Positions 50,771 to 59,824 of a stretch of 64,000 nucleotides of DNA are shown one piece after another (position 1 is the stretch's first letter; each line of letters starts with the position of its first letter). Source of the DNA: Ilyobacter_A sp963675185 (GTDB lineage: Bacteria; Fusobacteriota; Fusobacteriia; Fusobacteriales; Fusobacteriaceae). The DNA is taken from assembly GCA_963675185.2 (NCBI GenBank), contig CAXXOH010000002.1:124001-188000 (forward strand), in the 5' to 3' direction. The position numbers and the translations under genes are program-made. A model generated the notes under the pieces. That model was not told where the DNA came from. It did no database searches and was given only the letters and a program-made list of their open reading frames with translations.

Positions 50771-52242
50771 GTGATGGAGGATAAAATTTTAAATTCTTTA
50801 TTGGAGAGGAGCAGGGACAGGTACGATATGGTACTGCGATGGACTTCAATCATAGTTGGGGTATTTTTAGTCTTCCACCTGTTTATTTTCATACCTTTTA
50901 TAACGGCCGACAAAAAATTAGAAGATGTAGAAGCTAGGATCAGCAAACTTCAAAATACCCAAAAAATAGTTGAAGGGGTATCTGATGACTTGTCCCAACT
51001 TTCCGAAATGGCTATAGGAAACTTAAAGGCTCAATCCGATGAACTATATGGTAATTTACGAAATAGTTTTGACATACTCTCGGAATCCGTAGAGAATATA
51101 AGGACTGAAAAGAAGCTTCAGGAGATTCAAACTTTTATAGAACAAAATCGTAACGATGAGGGTAACCGTGCAATCTTAAAGCACATCCAAAGTGACAGCA
51201 GTACCAGAAGTTTATATAGCCACGTTGATACCCAGGAATCCGTACAAAGGCTGCAGTCTGTAAACAAGGGTTACCTGCAGGAAGCGCAGAACAAAACAGC
51301 TACAAGCAGCTTTAAATTCGAGGAAGGATTGAAAGAGCAGATAAGCAGTGCAAAAAGCGTGGATGAAATAAGAGAAATACTTTTGCCTACCATCGAAAAA
51401 GATATAATCACACCACATTTTAATGCTTTCAACCTGGCATGGCAGGAAAAAATTTTCCCTGAAATGAAAAGCTTATCAAGTGAAATCCGAAAACGCCTTG
51501 AGAAGGCAAATAAGCAGGATAAATCCGAGGATGCCCCATGGGCCTCTATCCTAAGCACACTAGAAAACACCATGAATTATGCAGAGGAAATAAAGTTCTC
51601 CCAGCCTGAAAATCGTTTCTGGTGGGTCACAGCCGAAGGCAAGGAAAGTACTTTGAGCGACATCAATTTTAAGTTTAGACGTGATATCGGTCAACTTGTT
51701 TCTATAGATAAAATTTCTGATGAATTGTCCAGTATAATCGCCCAACAGCAAAATGCAGAAACAAAGCTAAGAAGTGATCTCGAAAGAATAAAGAGTTCCT
51801 TCGAAAAGTTCTTGGAACATCAAGCCAATCAAATGATAGGGCTACCAAAACAATTTGGAGGTATTCCAATTGACCTGGATTCCTTGGTATTATGTTTCCC
51901 ATTTTTAATCGGTCCAACGCTGGCATCTTTAGCTGTGTGGCAGACATACCGCTTAAGCGACCTCATCACAGCTATAGATGTAGCTAAAAAACATGATGAG
52001 TCCAACCCCTTGGCAGATTGGATGGCTATAGCCAATAGAAACTCCAGCAGTAAAACGTTGCTGTCCTTCATTGGGCTTACTGCAGCTGGCTGTGGATGGG
52101 AATCTCATTTTGGCAATTAACTTGGTATACAATCACTTCCATAAGTTCATTAGTATTGATTCTGATAAACGGAGGGGTGATGACTGCAGCTTTCATCTAC
52201 CGCTGGCGTACAATAAACCGCATGCTCCAATCTATAATTTAG
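50771..52242 (+). CDS. Coiled-coil membrane protein, partner of DUF2235 (frameshift near the end)
   Basis: Open frame 50771-52120 (GTG, or ATG 50774). One membrane segment at residues 22-44 (WTSIIVGVFLVFHLFIFIPF) is followed by about 320 residues of helical coiled coil (ARISKLQNTQKIVEGVSDDL, then LRSDLERIKSSFEKFLEHQ). A second segment is at about 375-395 (LVLCFPFLIGPTLASLAVW). The frame ends GWESHFGN. One base later in phase, the sequence continues SFWQLTWYTITSISSLVLI and GGVMTAAFIYRWRTINRML to a TAG at 52242. That supplies two more membrane segments, so the natural protein probably has about 490 residues, with one base lost near 52085. No family recognised. Might relay membrane state to the hydrolase or act as its inhibitor; inference from position only. 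Confidence 0.6.
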
Positions 52243-52259
52243 ATATACATCAATCAAAA

Positions 52260-52315
52260 ACTGCCAAGACCTATTTTGTTAATAAAAAAATAGGTCTTGG
52301 CAGTTCAGTTTTTTA
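52260..52315 (+). terminator. Terminator of the DUF2235 cassette
   Basis: ACTGCCAAGACCTATTTT and AAAATAGGTCTTGGCAGT arms (18 bp), then TCAGTTTTTTA. It closes the two-gene unit 18 bp after the extended stop at 52242, supporting that stop rather than 52120. Confidence 0.85.
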
Positions 52316-52633
52316 TACTATTATTGTAATTTTAACAGCTTAATTTAGCACATATTTCTTATAAAAATTTTTATGTTTTTTTGCATAACATCCCCACTTT
52401 TTAACATATTACAGTCACCCCAAATACCGCAAAATTCCTTATTTTTTAAAGGAATTTTGCAATTGTTAAGTATAATATTAACATATGAACATTCTGCATG
52501 TCACATGGATCACTTTGTCGGTTTTTAAACTGACAAAATTTTATATAAATTAGTTATTTTACATTCGAAAATTTTCTTATATTCATTTAGCTCGTCCATT
52601 TTAAGTAAAAAACATTTAGAGTAGTAAGGGGTG

Positions 52634-53050
52634 ATGAGTTTGCAGCAAAATATTAAAACACTTATTTTAAAAGCACTAAAAATAACAAATAGCATTTCAA
52701 AGGAAAATAAAGCATCTCAAAAAGGTCTACAGTTTCTATTCACCACATCGTTTGGATTTATCCAAGGTGATATAGATGAAGAATATTCTGATTCATTCAT
52801 AAGAACAGATGGTCTACTGGATTTAAACTTTGCGTTAAATCTTTCAAAGGAAAAATTAAAAGAAGATATCAAACTTATGAAAGATATTAATCCCCACATC
52901 TTTGACGGGTGTTTTTGCTTAAAAAATGTTACTCTATATCCAAATAAAGATCTAAAAAATAAGATAAAAACAGATAGCTATTTGCTTTTTACTGATATGA
53001 TAATAGGTGTTCATATGGTTCAATATGACTGGGTGAGTAATTATGAATAA
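52634..53050 (+). CDS. Hypothetical protein
   Basis: 138 residues from ATG 52634; GTG 52631 and TTG 52640 are alternatives, all next to AAGGGG. Begins with a basic amphipathic stretch (IKTLILKALKITNSISKENK), then FLFTTSFGFIQGDID, an acidic middle and ILxLxDMIIGVHMVQYDW-like hydrophobic end. No signal peptide or membrane segment of full length. Not recognised. Possibly a short accessory gene; its 5' region has no clear promoter. Confidence 0.5.
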   Translation: MSLQQNIKTLILKALKITNSISKENKASQKGLQFLFTTSFGFIQGDIDEEYSDSFIRTDGLLDLNFALNLSKEKLKEDIKLMKDINPHIFDGCFCLKNVTLYPNKDLKNKIKTDSYLLFTDMIIGVHMVQYDWVSNYE

Positions 53051-53191
53051 AATTATGACTATGTTAATATTTAATTTAAGAAGAGGGCCATAATAAAAGA
53101 TTAGCTATGATTTTCAGTCAAGTCTGTCGATTAACATTTATTGCATATGCCGCTATATAATAAAAATAAATATGAATTATATACAATTTTC

Positions 53192-53220
53192 TTGACTGTT
53201 GGTAATATTCGTGGTAAACT
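53192..53220 (+). promoter_or_regulatory. Promoter of the cold-shock gene
   Basis: -35 TTGACT (53192-53197), 17-bp spacer, -10 TAAACT (53215-53220). Transcription would begin near 53228, giving a leader of about 110 nt before the ATG, as is usual for cold-shock mRNAs. Confidence 0.65.
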
Positions 53221-53340
53221 AATATTAGTAATTCAGAAATAAATTTATATCTAATTTCCATTCAATGCTTTATAAGTTTTGTAAGAATTTAGTTAAATTT
53301 ATTCTAATTCAATATAAAATTTATGGAGGTAATATTTATT

Positions 53341-53541
53341 ATGTTAAAAGGAACAGTTAAATGGTTTAATGCGGAAAAAGGTTTCGGATTTATTTCTGGT
53401 GAAGATGGAAAAGAGTACTTCGCACACTTCTCTCAAATTCAAAAAGACGGGTTCAAATCTTTAGAAGAAGGGGAAGAAGTTACTTTTGAAGTAACTCAAG
53501 GACAAAAAGGTCCTCAAGCTTCTAACATCAAATCTTTATAA
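53341..53541 (+). CDS. Cold-shock protein
   Basis: 66 residues from ATG 53341, 10 bases after GGAGG; six codons upstream are open but lie in the leader. Single OB-fold nucleic-acid-binding protein of the CspA family. RNP1 is KGFGFI (residues 13-18) and RNP2 is YFAHF (26-30); the aromatic surface W8, F15, F17, F27 and H29 is intact. It acts as an RNA chaperone. The long leader suggests RNA-thermometer type control. Own promoter and terminator. The gene name within the csp family cannot be decided. Confidence 0.95.
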   Translation: MLKGTVKWFNAEKGFGFISGEDGKEYFAHFSQIQKDGFKSLEEGEEVTFEVTQGQKGPQASNIKSL

Positions 53542-53553
53542 TTAAAATAACTT

Positions 53554-53580
53554 AAGCTGCCTTAATGGCAGCTTTTTTTT
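53554..53580. terminator. Terminator between csp and a converging lipoprotein gene
   Basis: AAGCTGCC and GGCAGCTT arms around TTAAT, then eight T. A-rich on the other side, so it may serve both strands. Confidence 0.88.
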
Positions 53581-53582
53581 AT

Positions 53583-53771
53583 TTACTCCTTTTCTCCCCC
53601 CTTCTCAGTTTCTTCACCATTAGGTATCACTGCCTTACCCACAAAACCCACGGTTTTTACCGTGCCCTTTACTGCCAATTGCCCAGTTTTGGCCACCACT
53701 TTCACCGGAAGCATCACAGGAGAACACCCAGTAAAATAAAGTGCTGCAATCGCCACAATTATTTTTTTCAT
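53583..53771 (-). CDS. Small lipoprotein
   Basis: 62 residues from the ATG at 53771, 7 bases after GGGAGG; the next ATG up is too close to the site. Signal peptide with the lipobox LYFTGC (Cys near 15). The mature part VKVVAKTGQLAVKGTVKTVG has repeated V-K-x-G steps and a charged end, resembling small NF038104-type lipoproteins. Envelope location inferred from the lipobox; function unknown. Convergent with the cold-shock gene. Confidence 0.7.
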   Translation of the reverse strand: MKKIIVAIAALYFTGCSPVMLPVKVVAKTGQLAVKGTVKTVGFVGKAVIPNGEETEKGGEKE

Positions 53772-54029
53772 CATTTGCCTCCCTCTATAAAAAAAACTAT
53801 ACCGCTGCACGAAATCATTTCAACTATATATCTCACGGCATTTATTAAAGTATATTTCAATCGTTGAAAAAATCAAAATTAAAAATATATAGATCTAATC
53901 AAACCTCCTTTTATAGCAAAGAGACTTATAAGCATTTTTAGGTATTACAATTTTTTTACCAAATTTCAATTATAATTAAATGGCGGTGCAATAAAATGTT
54001 ATTAAATCTAAATATAGAAGGAGGGAGCT

Positions 54030-54325
54030 ATGAGTATTAACGCTTGGGCAATCTTGGATGAAAAGTCGGATATTAAAAAGTTGGTTCAAAAGCCATCTCT
54101 AAAATATTATCTGACGATACACTTTTAGAAGATGAGGTCTACGAAAAACTAATTCAAGAGCTAAACGTTGACAAACTGGATTTACGCTTACTGGGAATAA
54201 AGTTAAACTTTAACAGCCAGTATAAACTGTACAGGCTGCAACTTGAAAAAAAAACTGTTCTTAAAAGAATTTTTTCAACACCTATATTTGAAGATATAAA
54301 AGAGTCTATTATTTTAACACATTAA
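54030..54325 (+). pseudogene. Small gene with a frameshift, unknown function
   Basis: A strong GAAGGAGGGAG site precedes ATG 54030. The first frame reads MSINAWAILDEKSDIKKLVQ and stops at codon 33. At the AAAA run near 54090 another frame continues KAISKILSDDTLLEDEVYEK then LNVDKLDLRLLGIKLNFN to a TAA at 54325, right before a terminator. So a protein of about 98 residues is interrupted by one frameshift at a short A-run. Programmed slippage is possible but not supported by a known slippery heptamer. Not recognised. Confidence 0.55.
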
Positions 54326-54345
54326 TAATAGACCCTTTTATTTTA
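54303..54345 (+). terminator. Terminator of the small frameshifted gene
   Basis: GTCTATTATT and AATAATAGAC arms around a 10-base loop, followed by CCTTTTATTTT. The hairpin overlaps the end of the second frame. Confidence 0.75.
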
Positions 54346-54664
54346 AAACTCTCTCTCCTACCTCTGCACGGTCACATCTATCTTTAAAATCCTTATCTAT
54401 CATGGTTTTGAATCAATGGGAGATCCTATCTGATTAACTATAAAATACAGATTGTTAGGAGTTAATCTGTTTTTCTAATAACACATGTTTACAGTGTACA
54501 ATAGATCTTCAATATTTTTTTAAGAAAGAAAAGATATTGCAATAGAATCTCCAAGTAGTTAATGTCCCTCTATTTCGAAAATTCCTTTTTAATTCCATAA
54601 AAATAAAAATTATTTTTTTACAACTCCAAAGATACATTCGACAAATTACAATTTTAAATATATA
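54346..54664. other. Intergenic, nothing recognised
   Basis: About 320 bp of AT-rich DNA between the small gene and the pot terminator. One weak hairpin (CAGATT / AATCTG, about 54447-54472). No gene seen. Confidence 0.4.
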
Positions 54665-54690
54665 AAAGGGGCAACTTTTCAATTGCCCCA
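54665..54690 (-). terminator. pot operon terminator
   Basis: Minus strand: GGGGCAATTG and AGTTGCCCC arms, then TTTTATAT. About 40 bp after the potD stop. Confidence 0.8.
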
Positions 54691-54727
54691 CTTCAGTCTA
54701 TAAAAAATTTTTATTGCCTTGTTTATA

Positions 54728-55786
54728 TTATTGTTGCTTGAAGTCTGTCCAGATTTTATCATAAATAACAGTTGTTTCCCCTACGTCTTTTAGGAATTCA
54801 CCTTGCTCATAAACTTCTTTATCTGGGTATACACCTTTGTTTGATTTAATTGCTTCATCTAAAAGCTCAACAGCTTTTGTGTTTGGATTTGTATAAGGGA
54901 AGTTGTCAGCACAGATTTTGCTGTTTTCAGGTTTCATCATGAAACTCATGAAAAGTTCTGCATTCTCTTTATGAGGAGCTCCCTTTGGAATTACAAAGTT
55001 GTCTTGCCATAGGTAAAGTCCCTTTTTAGGCATAACGATTTTTATGTCTGGATTTTCTTGTTGAGCCAACGCGGCCTCTCCGTTCCATACATACCCAACA
55101 GCTACTTCTCCACTGATTAGTAGCGATTTAGGGCTATCGCTGTCAAATACTTTGATATTTGGTTTTAGCGTAGTCAGTTCTTTTGCTGCTTGATCTAGCA
55201 CAGTAGGATCTGTCTCATTAATAGACTTACCTAATTTTTTAAGTGCCACACCCATAACAGCACGTTGGTCGTCTAATACCACTATGTTATCTTTTAGTCT
55301 TGAGTCCCAAAGGTCTTCATAGCTTTCGATCTCGAAGTCTATTTTTTTTGTATTTACTACAATCAGAGCACTTCCGGCCATGTAAGGCAGTGAGTATTTG
55401 TTCTCAGGATCAAAAGGTAGGTTCATGTAGTTTTCACCCATGTTTTCTTCTCCTTCAACTGCATCTAGGTCGATTTCCTCAAGAAGATTTTGTTTGATCA
55501 TGATGTCTACCATATAGTCAGTAGAAACTGCTAAGTCATAAGTCCCAGGAGCTGTCATGATTTTTGCCAGCATCTCTTCGTTTGAAGAGTAGGTATTATA
55601 GTTTACAACGATACCTGTCTCTTCTTCAAACTGATCGATTAACTCTTGTGGAAGGTATTCTGACCAGTTGAAAAGGTTCAGCACATTTTCATCGTCTTCT
55701 TTAGACTTATCTTTGCCACAGCTAGTTAATGCTAAAGCAATAACTAATAAAATAATCAGCATCTTTAAAACACTACTTTTTTTCAT
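54728..55786 (-). CDS. potD: Spermidine/putrescine-binding lipoprotein
   Basis: 352 residues. Lipoprotein signal with the lipobox LALTSC (Cys near 23). It binds polyamine outside the inner membrane and delivers it to PotBC. The mature start VLNLFNWSEYLPQELIDQFE (NWSxYxP) is typical of PotD/PotF. The acidic and aromatic ligand residues are around STDYMVDIM, LPYMAGSALIVVN and VGYVWNGEAALAQQ, with FVIPKGAPHKENAELFMSFM near the end. Last gene of potABCD, 20 bp after potC, before the terminator. The exact polyamine preference is not predictable from this. Confidence 0.94.
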   Translation of the reverse strand: MKKSSVLKMLIILLVIALALTSCGKDKSKEDDENVLNLFNWSEYLPQELIDQFEEETGIVVNYNTYSSNEEMLAKIMTAPGTYDLAVSTDYMVDIMIKQNLLEEIDLDAVEGEENMGENYMNLPFDPENKYSLPYMAGSALIVVNTKKIDFEIESYEDLWDSRLKDNIVVLDDQRAVMGVALKKLGKSINETDPTVLDQAAKELTTLKPNIKVFDSDSPKSLLISGEVAVGYVWNGEAALAQQENPDIKIVMPKKGLYLWQDNFVIPKGAPHKENAELFMSFMMKPENSKICADNFPYTNPNTKAVELLDEAIKSNKGVYPDKEVYEQGEFLKDVGETTVIYDKIWTDFKQQ

Positions 55787-55806
55787 TGCTTCCTCCTATT
55801 TTTTAT

Positions 55807-56580
55807 TTAATAATGATCGGACCTTAACTTCTCACCTATCAATGCAATGGTTATTGTGATAAGCAGCATTATTGTAGACAAAGCGTTAATTTCCGGACTC
55901 ACACCGAATTTAACCATGGAGAACACCTGCAAAGGAAAGGTGTTTGTGCTTGGACCAGTGACAAAAAAACTGGTGATTACATCATCAATCGAAAGTGTGA
56001 ACGAGAGAAGTGCCCCAGCGACTACTCCTGGCATTATTAATGGCAGCGTTATATATATAAAAGTTTTCATTGGGCTGGCTCCGAGGTCCATTGCTGCTTC
56101 TTCTATGGAAGAATCGAACCCCGCCAATCTGGACTTAACAGTTATGAATACAAAGGGGATGCTAAATGTTGCGTGTGATATTACCAAAGTTAGTATCCCA
56201 AGCGGTACCTCAAATCTATTGAAAAATATCAAAAGGGAAATCCCTAGCACTATCTCAGGTATAACCATAGGGATGTACAGCATGTTGTCAAGCACACTTT
56301 TCCCTTTAAATTTGTACTTGTACATACCCACTCCCGCCAAAGTCCCTATCATGGTAGACAGTATAGTCGAAAGAAAGGCTACCTTTAGAGAGTTGCTCAT
56401 GGATCTCAGTATCTCATCATTATTCATCAGTTTTTCATACCAGGAAAATGTAAATCCTGTCCATACAGCATTCAACCTTGACTCGTTGAAAGAAAACACG
56501 ATTAATACCAGTATCGGTATGTATAAAATGGTAAAAATCAAAGCCATGTAAATATTAGATATTATTTTATTTTTTTTCAC
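55807..56580 (-). CDS. potC: Polyamine ABC transporter permease
   Basis: 257 residues, six membrane segments. The cytoplasmic EAA loop that docks on PotA is EEAAMDLGASPMKTFIYITL (about 160-179). The N-terminus has YMALIFTILYIPILVLIVFS and the FTFSWYEKL segment typical of PotC. GTG start at 56580, directly after the potB stop, so coupled. Pairs with PotB to form the channel. Confidence 0.94.
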   Translation of the reverse strand: MKKNKIISNIYMALIFTILYIPILVLIVFSFNESRLNAVWTGFTFSWYEKLMNNDEILRSMSNSLKVAFLSTILSTMIGTLAGVGMYKYKFKGKSVLDNMLYIPMVIPEIVLGISLLIFFNRFEVPLGILTLVISHATFSIPFVFITVKSRLAGFDSSIEEAAMDLGASPMKTFIYITLPLIMPGVVAGALLSFTLSIDDVITSFFVTGPSTNTFPLQVFSMVKFGVSPEINALSTIMLLITITIALIGEKLRSDHY

Positions 56581-57459
56581 CTACATAACCCCCATATCAT
56601 CTTTATCCCCGCCTATTAGATTCAGATAGATTAAAACAACCACAAGCGTAAGAAGAATCAGTATAATTGATATCGCCGACCCGAACGGCCAGTTTCTGGC
56701 TGTAAGGAACTGATTTTTTATCAAGTTACCTATTATGATATGTTTTCCACCGCCCATCAAATCCGGGATGAAGAAAAATCCCAGAGAAGGTATGAAAACC
56801 AGCAGGGATCCAGCTACTATTCCAGGCAGGGTAAGCGGCAATGTCACGTGCAGGAAGGTCTTAAATTTCGTAGCACCCAGATCAGATGCAGCCTCTAGCA
56901 GGTTGTCGTCAAGTTTCTCGATTGTGCTGTGCAACGGCAGTATCATAAATGGAAACAGCGTATATGTCATTCCAAGAAAAACTGCCCCGTAGTTGTATAG
57001 CAGGTGGAGTGGCTCATGGATAAATCCAAACTTTAAAAGCAGGGTATTTATCAGGCCTTCATTCCTTAGTAGCAGTATCCATGCATAGGTCCTCACCAGG
57101 GAGTTTGTCCAAAATGGTATGATAATGAGTACCAAAAGTATCCTTTGGTACTTCTTTTTTGTATTCGCTATAAAATAGGCAAAAGGGTACCCTACAATAA
57201 GACAGCTTATAGTTGTCCCCAATGATATGATGATGCTGGTTATAAATACTTTCACGTAGATCGGGTCCACCAAATTTTTATAGTTGTCCGGTGTAAAACT
57301 ATATTTTATATCACCGTACACTCCTCTTTTCATAAAGCTTACCGCTACTATTAAGAGTAGAGGGATTAGTAAGAAAATAGCCAGCCAAATATATACTGGA
57401 AAGATTGTCGCTAAAATCCCTTTGACCCTTTGATTGATTAAGTCTTTCTTCTGCGCCAT
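56581..57459 (-). CDS. potB: Polyamine ABC transporter permease
   Basis: 292 residues. The first membrane segment is IYWLAIFLLIPLLLIVAVS-like near residue 20-40. YSFTPDNYKNLVDPIYVKVF is the usual PotB periplasmic segment, and the EAA loop is LLEAASDLGATKFKTFLHVT. Six segments in all, ending LTLVVVLIYLNLIGG. ATG 57459 is 7 bp after the potA stop. Confidence 0.94.
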   Translation of the reverse strand: MAQKKDLINQRVKGILATIFPVYIWLAIFLLIPLLLIVAVSFMKRGVYGDIKYSFTPDNYKNLVDPIYVKVFITSIIISLGTTISCLIVGYPFAYFIANTKKKYQRILLVLIIIPFWTNSLVRTYAWILLLRNEGLINTLLLKFGFIHEPLHLLYNYGAVFLGMTYTLFPFMILPLHSTIEKLDDNLLEAASDLGATKFKTFLHVTLPLTLPGIVAGSLLVFIPSLGFFFIPDLMGGGKHIIIGNLIKNQFLTARNWPFGSAISIILILLTLVVVLIYLNLIGGDKDDMGVM

Positions 57460-57466
57460 CTCCTAC

Positions 57467-58549
57467 CTACTTCCTCAAAACCAGAGCCTGCGATAACGTC
57501 CAGGAAAGTTTTACTGTTTCCCCTGGTTCATAATCCATCTTCACATCGGCGTGGTTTGTCACCACTACCTCTTTCCCGTTTTTCAGCTCCACTATTGACT
57601 TTATTATAGAACCTATATATATGTACTCTTTGAATTTTGCATCTATGCTGACGTGCATAGTGGAGTCCGGCTGGTCAATTGAAATCCTCTCAGGCCTCAA
57701 AGTAAAGCTTACAGGCTCACCTATCTCTAGCTCTTCCGCTTTTACCGGTATTATAAAGTTTCCGGTCTCCACCATGTATACCCCGTCGTCCGCCTTTGAT
57801 TTTACCGTTCCGGCAAATAGGTTGGTCTCACCTATAAAATCTGCAACGAACTCGGTCTTAGGATTTTCATAGATCTCTACAGCTGTGCCTATCTGCTCGA
57901 TTTTACCATGATTCATGATGGCTATACGGTCTGACATGGTAAGTGCTTCTTCCTGGTCGTGTGTTACGTACACAAAGGTTATTCCAAGCTGTTTTTGTAA
58001 GTGCTTCAACTCGACCTGCATCTGCTTTCTTAGTTTCATATCCAAAGCCCCCAGAGGTTCGTCAAGCAGCAGTACCTTTGGTTCATTTACCAGGGCGCGG
58101 GCTATGGCTATCCTCTGCTTTTGTCCGCCGCTAAGCTGGTTTGGTTTTCTTTTTTCAAATCCAGAAAGTTGAACCAGCTTCAGCGCCTCGGTCACCTTTC
58201 TTTTTATCTCATCTTTCGACAGCTTCTTCATTTTTAATCCAAAACCGATATTCTGCTCTATGTTCATATGTGGAAAAAGGGCGTAACTTTGGAAAACCGT
58301 ATTTACGTTTCTTTCGTGTGGAGGCAGGTTTTTAACATCTTTACCTTCGATTAGGATGCTTCCGCCAGTAGGCTCTTCAAAACCTGCAATCATCCTAAGT
58401 GTAGTTGTCTTCCCGCAGCCGCTAGAGCCTAAAAACGTTATGAACTCTCCTTCGCGGATATCTAGATCTATATTATCTACAGCCACTGTTTCTTCAAATG
58501 TTTTTTCTAATCCTTTTATTTGTACAATGTTTTTAATTGTTTCTGCCAC
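57467..58549 (-). CDS. potA: Polyamine ABC transporter ATPase
   Basis: 360 residues. Walker A LGSSGCGKTTTLRM (about 39-52), Q-loop FQSYALFPHM, signature LSGGQKQRIAIARAL (about 137-151), Walker B VLLLDEPLGALD and the switch His in YVTHDQEEALTMSD. The C-terminal TOBE regulatory domain (about 275-360) contains the SFTLRPERISI block. It drives uptake by PotBCD. First gene of the operon; TTAAGGAGGG-like site before ATG 58549. The promoter must lie in the long upstream gap. Confidence 0.95.
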   Translation of the reverse strand: MAETIKNIVQIKGLEKTFEETVAVDNIDLDIREGEFITFLGSSGCGKTTTLRMIAGFEEPTGGSILIEGKDVKNLPPHERNVNTVFQSYALFPHMNIEQNIGFGLKMKKLSKDEIKRKVTEALKLVQLSGFEKRKPNQLSGGQKQRIAIARALVNEPKVLLLDEPLGALDMKLRKQMQVELKHLQKQLGITFVYVTHDQEEALTMSDRIAIMNHGKIEQIGTAVEIYENPKTEFVADFIGETNLFAGTVKSKADDGVYMVETGNFIIPVKAEELEIGEPVSFTLRPERISIDQPDSTMHVSIDAKFKEYIYIGSIIKSIVELKNGKEVVVTNHADVKMDYEPGETVKLSWTLSQALVLRK

Positions 58550-58559
58550 TTAACCCTCC

Positions 58560-59453
58560 TCGTTCATTCAAAATAATGCATATAACTATAGTCTCTTTTG
58601 CTCAATACTGCAGGTCATTAATAAATTAACGCCGATGCATTTATAGCCGTGCCGTAATTGTCTAATCTTTAGAAATATCCTGCCTTGCGTAAAACACAAA
58701 AAAATCAACGTAAAAATACATCAAAAAATCCCTTTTGCCCTTATTTTGGGAAGGTATATTTTGATTTCGACACTTACTATATATTAAGAATTTAATTTTG
58801 TCAAACTATAAAATTTTATTAATTTAAAGTTTTTATTCTAATGATGAAAAGGCGAGTTATTTTGGGTTAAACTCCTATTTTAAAATTGAGTTTTAGACTG
58901 GATTAAAAGTGATTTTTTCTAAAAAAGGCTCGACTGGATATTTATAATCGATTATACCACGTGTTCAAATAGACGAAAAAGCTGATTATAAATTTTTATA
59001 GTACTGATATCTAATGTTTACAGTTAATAAAAAAAGATTTATTCTGCTTATAAAGACCTGTACTGTCTTTTTTTGCACTTCAAACATTCGTATACCTCGT
59101 GATCAAGTAAATAATTGACTCCAACTAAACTAAATTTATGGCTGCAACTTTTTTTCCTAAAAAAATTAAAAATTCTCATATTTCACCTCGTTAACAATTA
59201 TAGATTTCAATTAGTCACTATTCTATTAAATAAATCCAAAATTGTCAAAATATATTTAAATAATTTTAAAATATGTTGAGTTCAGTAATTTTAATATTCA
59301 TGCATATTTTTGTGATTTTGTCTAATTTTTAGATTCATTAAAAGCTTTTGTATGTAACTTTTTTAAAATCGAATTTTTCATACTCTGACTACCGATAAAA
59401 ATTTGTAAAATCAGCAAAAGCAATATATAATCAAAATATAATTAAATATAAGA
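58560..59453. other. Long AT-rich gap between pot operon and IS3 element
   Basis: About 890 bp with no credible gene on either strand, no strong hairpin and no tandem repeat. It should hold the pot promoter (minus strand). Many T- and A-runs suggest neutral decay. Confidence 0.5.
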
Positions 59454-59531
59454 ATGGATAGGCTACAATAAATTGGACAGTTTTCTTAAGGTCATATAAA
59501 ATAAATAAAAAGATTATGCGGAGGTATTTTC

Positions 59532-59822
59532 ATGACTAAGAAAACCAAGTCTAGACGTAGCTTTAATGAAGAATTTAAAACTCAAATTGTTCAACTTTAT
59601 CTCAATGGAAAAAGAAAGTGTGAAATCATCAGAGAATATGACCTTTCTCCTTCTACTCTTAATAATTGGATAAAACAGTTTGATAATACAGGCTCTTTTA
59701 AAACAGAAGATAATATTGATCCCTTAGAAAAAGAACTTCGTGCTCTTAAAAAGAGAAACAAACAGCTTGAAATGGAGAATGATATTTTAAAGCAGGCGGC
59801 GCTGTTCTTGGGACAAAAATAG
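59532..59822 (+). CDS. IS3-family transposase OrfA
   Basis: 96 residues. The helix-turn-helix domain is FNEEFKTQIVQLYLNGKRKC then IIREYDLSPSTLNNWIKQF (about 11-52). A leucine-zipper-like helix follows: EKELRALKKRNKQLEMENDI, ending with the LKQAALFLGQK tail that overlaps the OrfB frameshift zone in this family. Intact, with a GGAGG site. OrfB, made by -1 frameshifting in relatives, is broken here, so no active transposase is expected. Confidence 0.88.
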   Translation: MTKKTKSRRSFNEEFKTQIVQLYLNGKRKCEIIREYDLSPSTLNNWIKQFDNTGSFKTEDNIDPLEKELRALKKRNKQLEMENDILKQAALFLGQK

Positions 59823-59824
59823 AT

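Noticed and set aside
52071..52343. 90-codon plus-strand frame after the DUF2235 partner
   Set aside because: It runs across the terminator and is in neither the gene's frame nor the hydrophobic continuation frame.
55847..56551. 234-codon plus-strand frame opposite potC
   Set aside because: Antisense to a clear permease gene; no motif.
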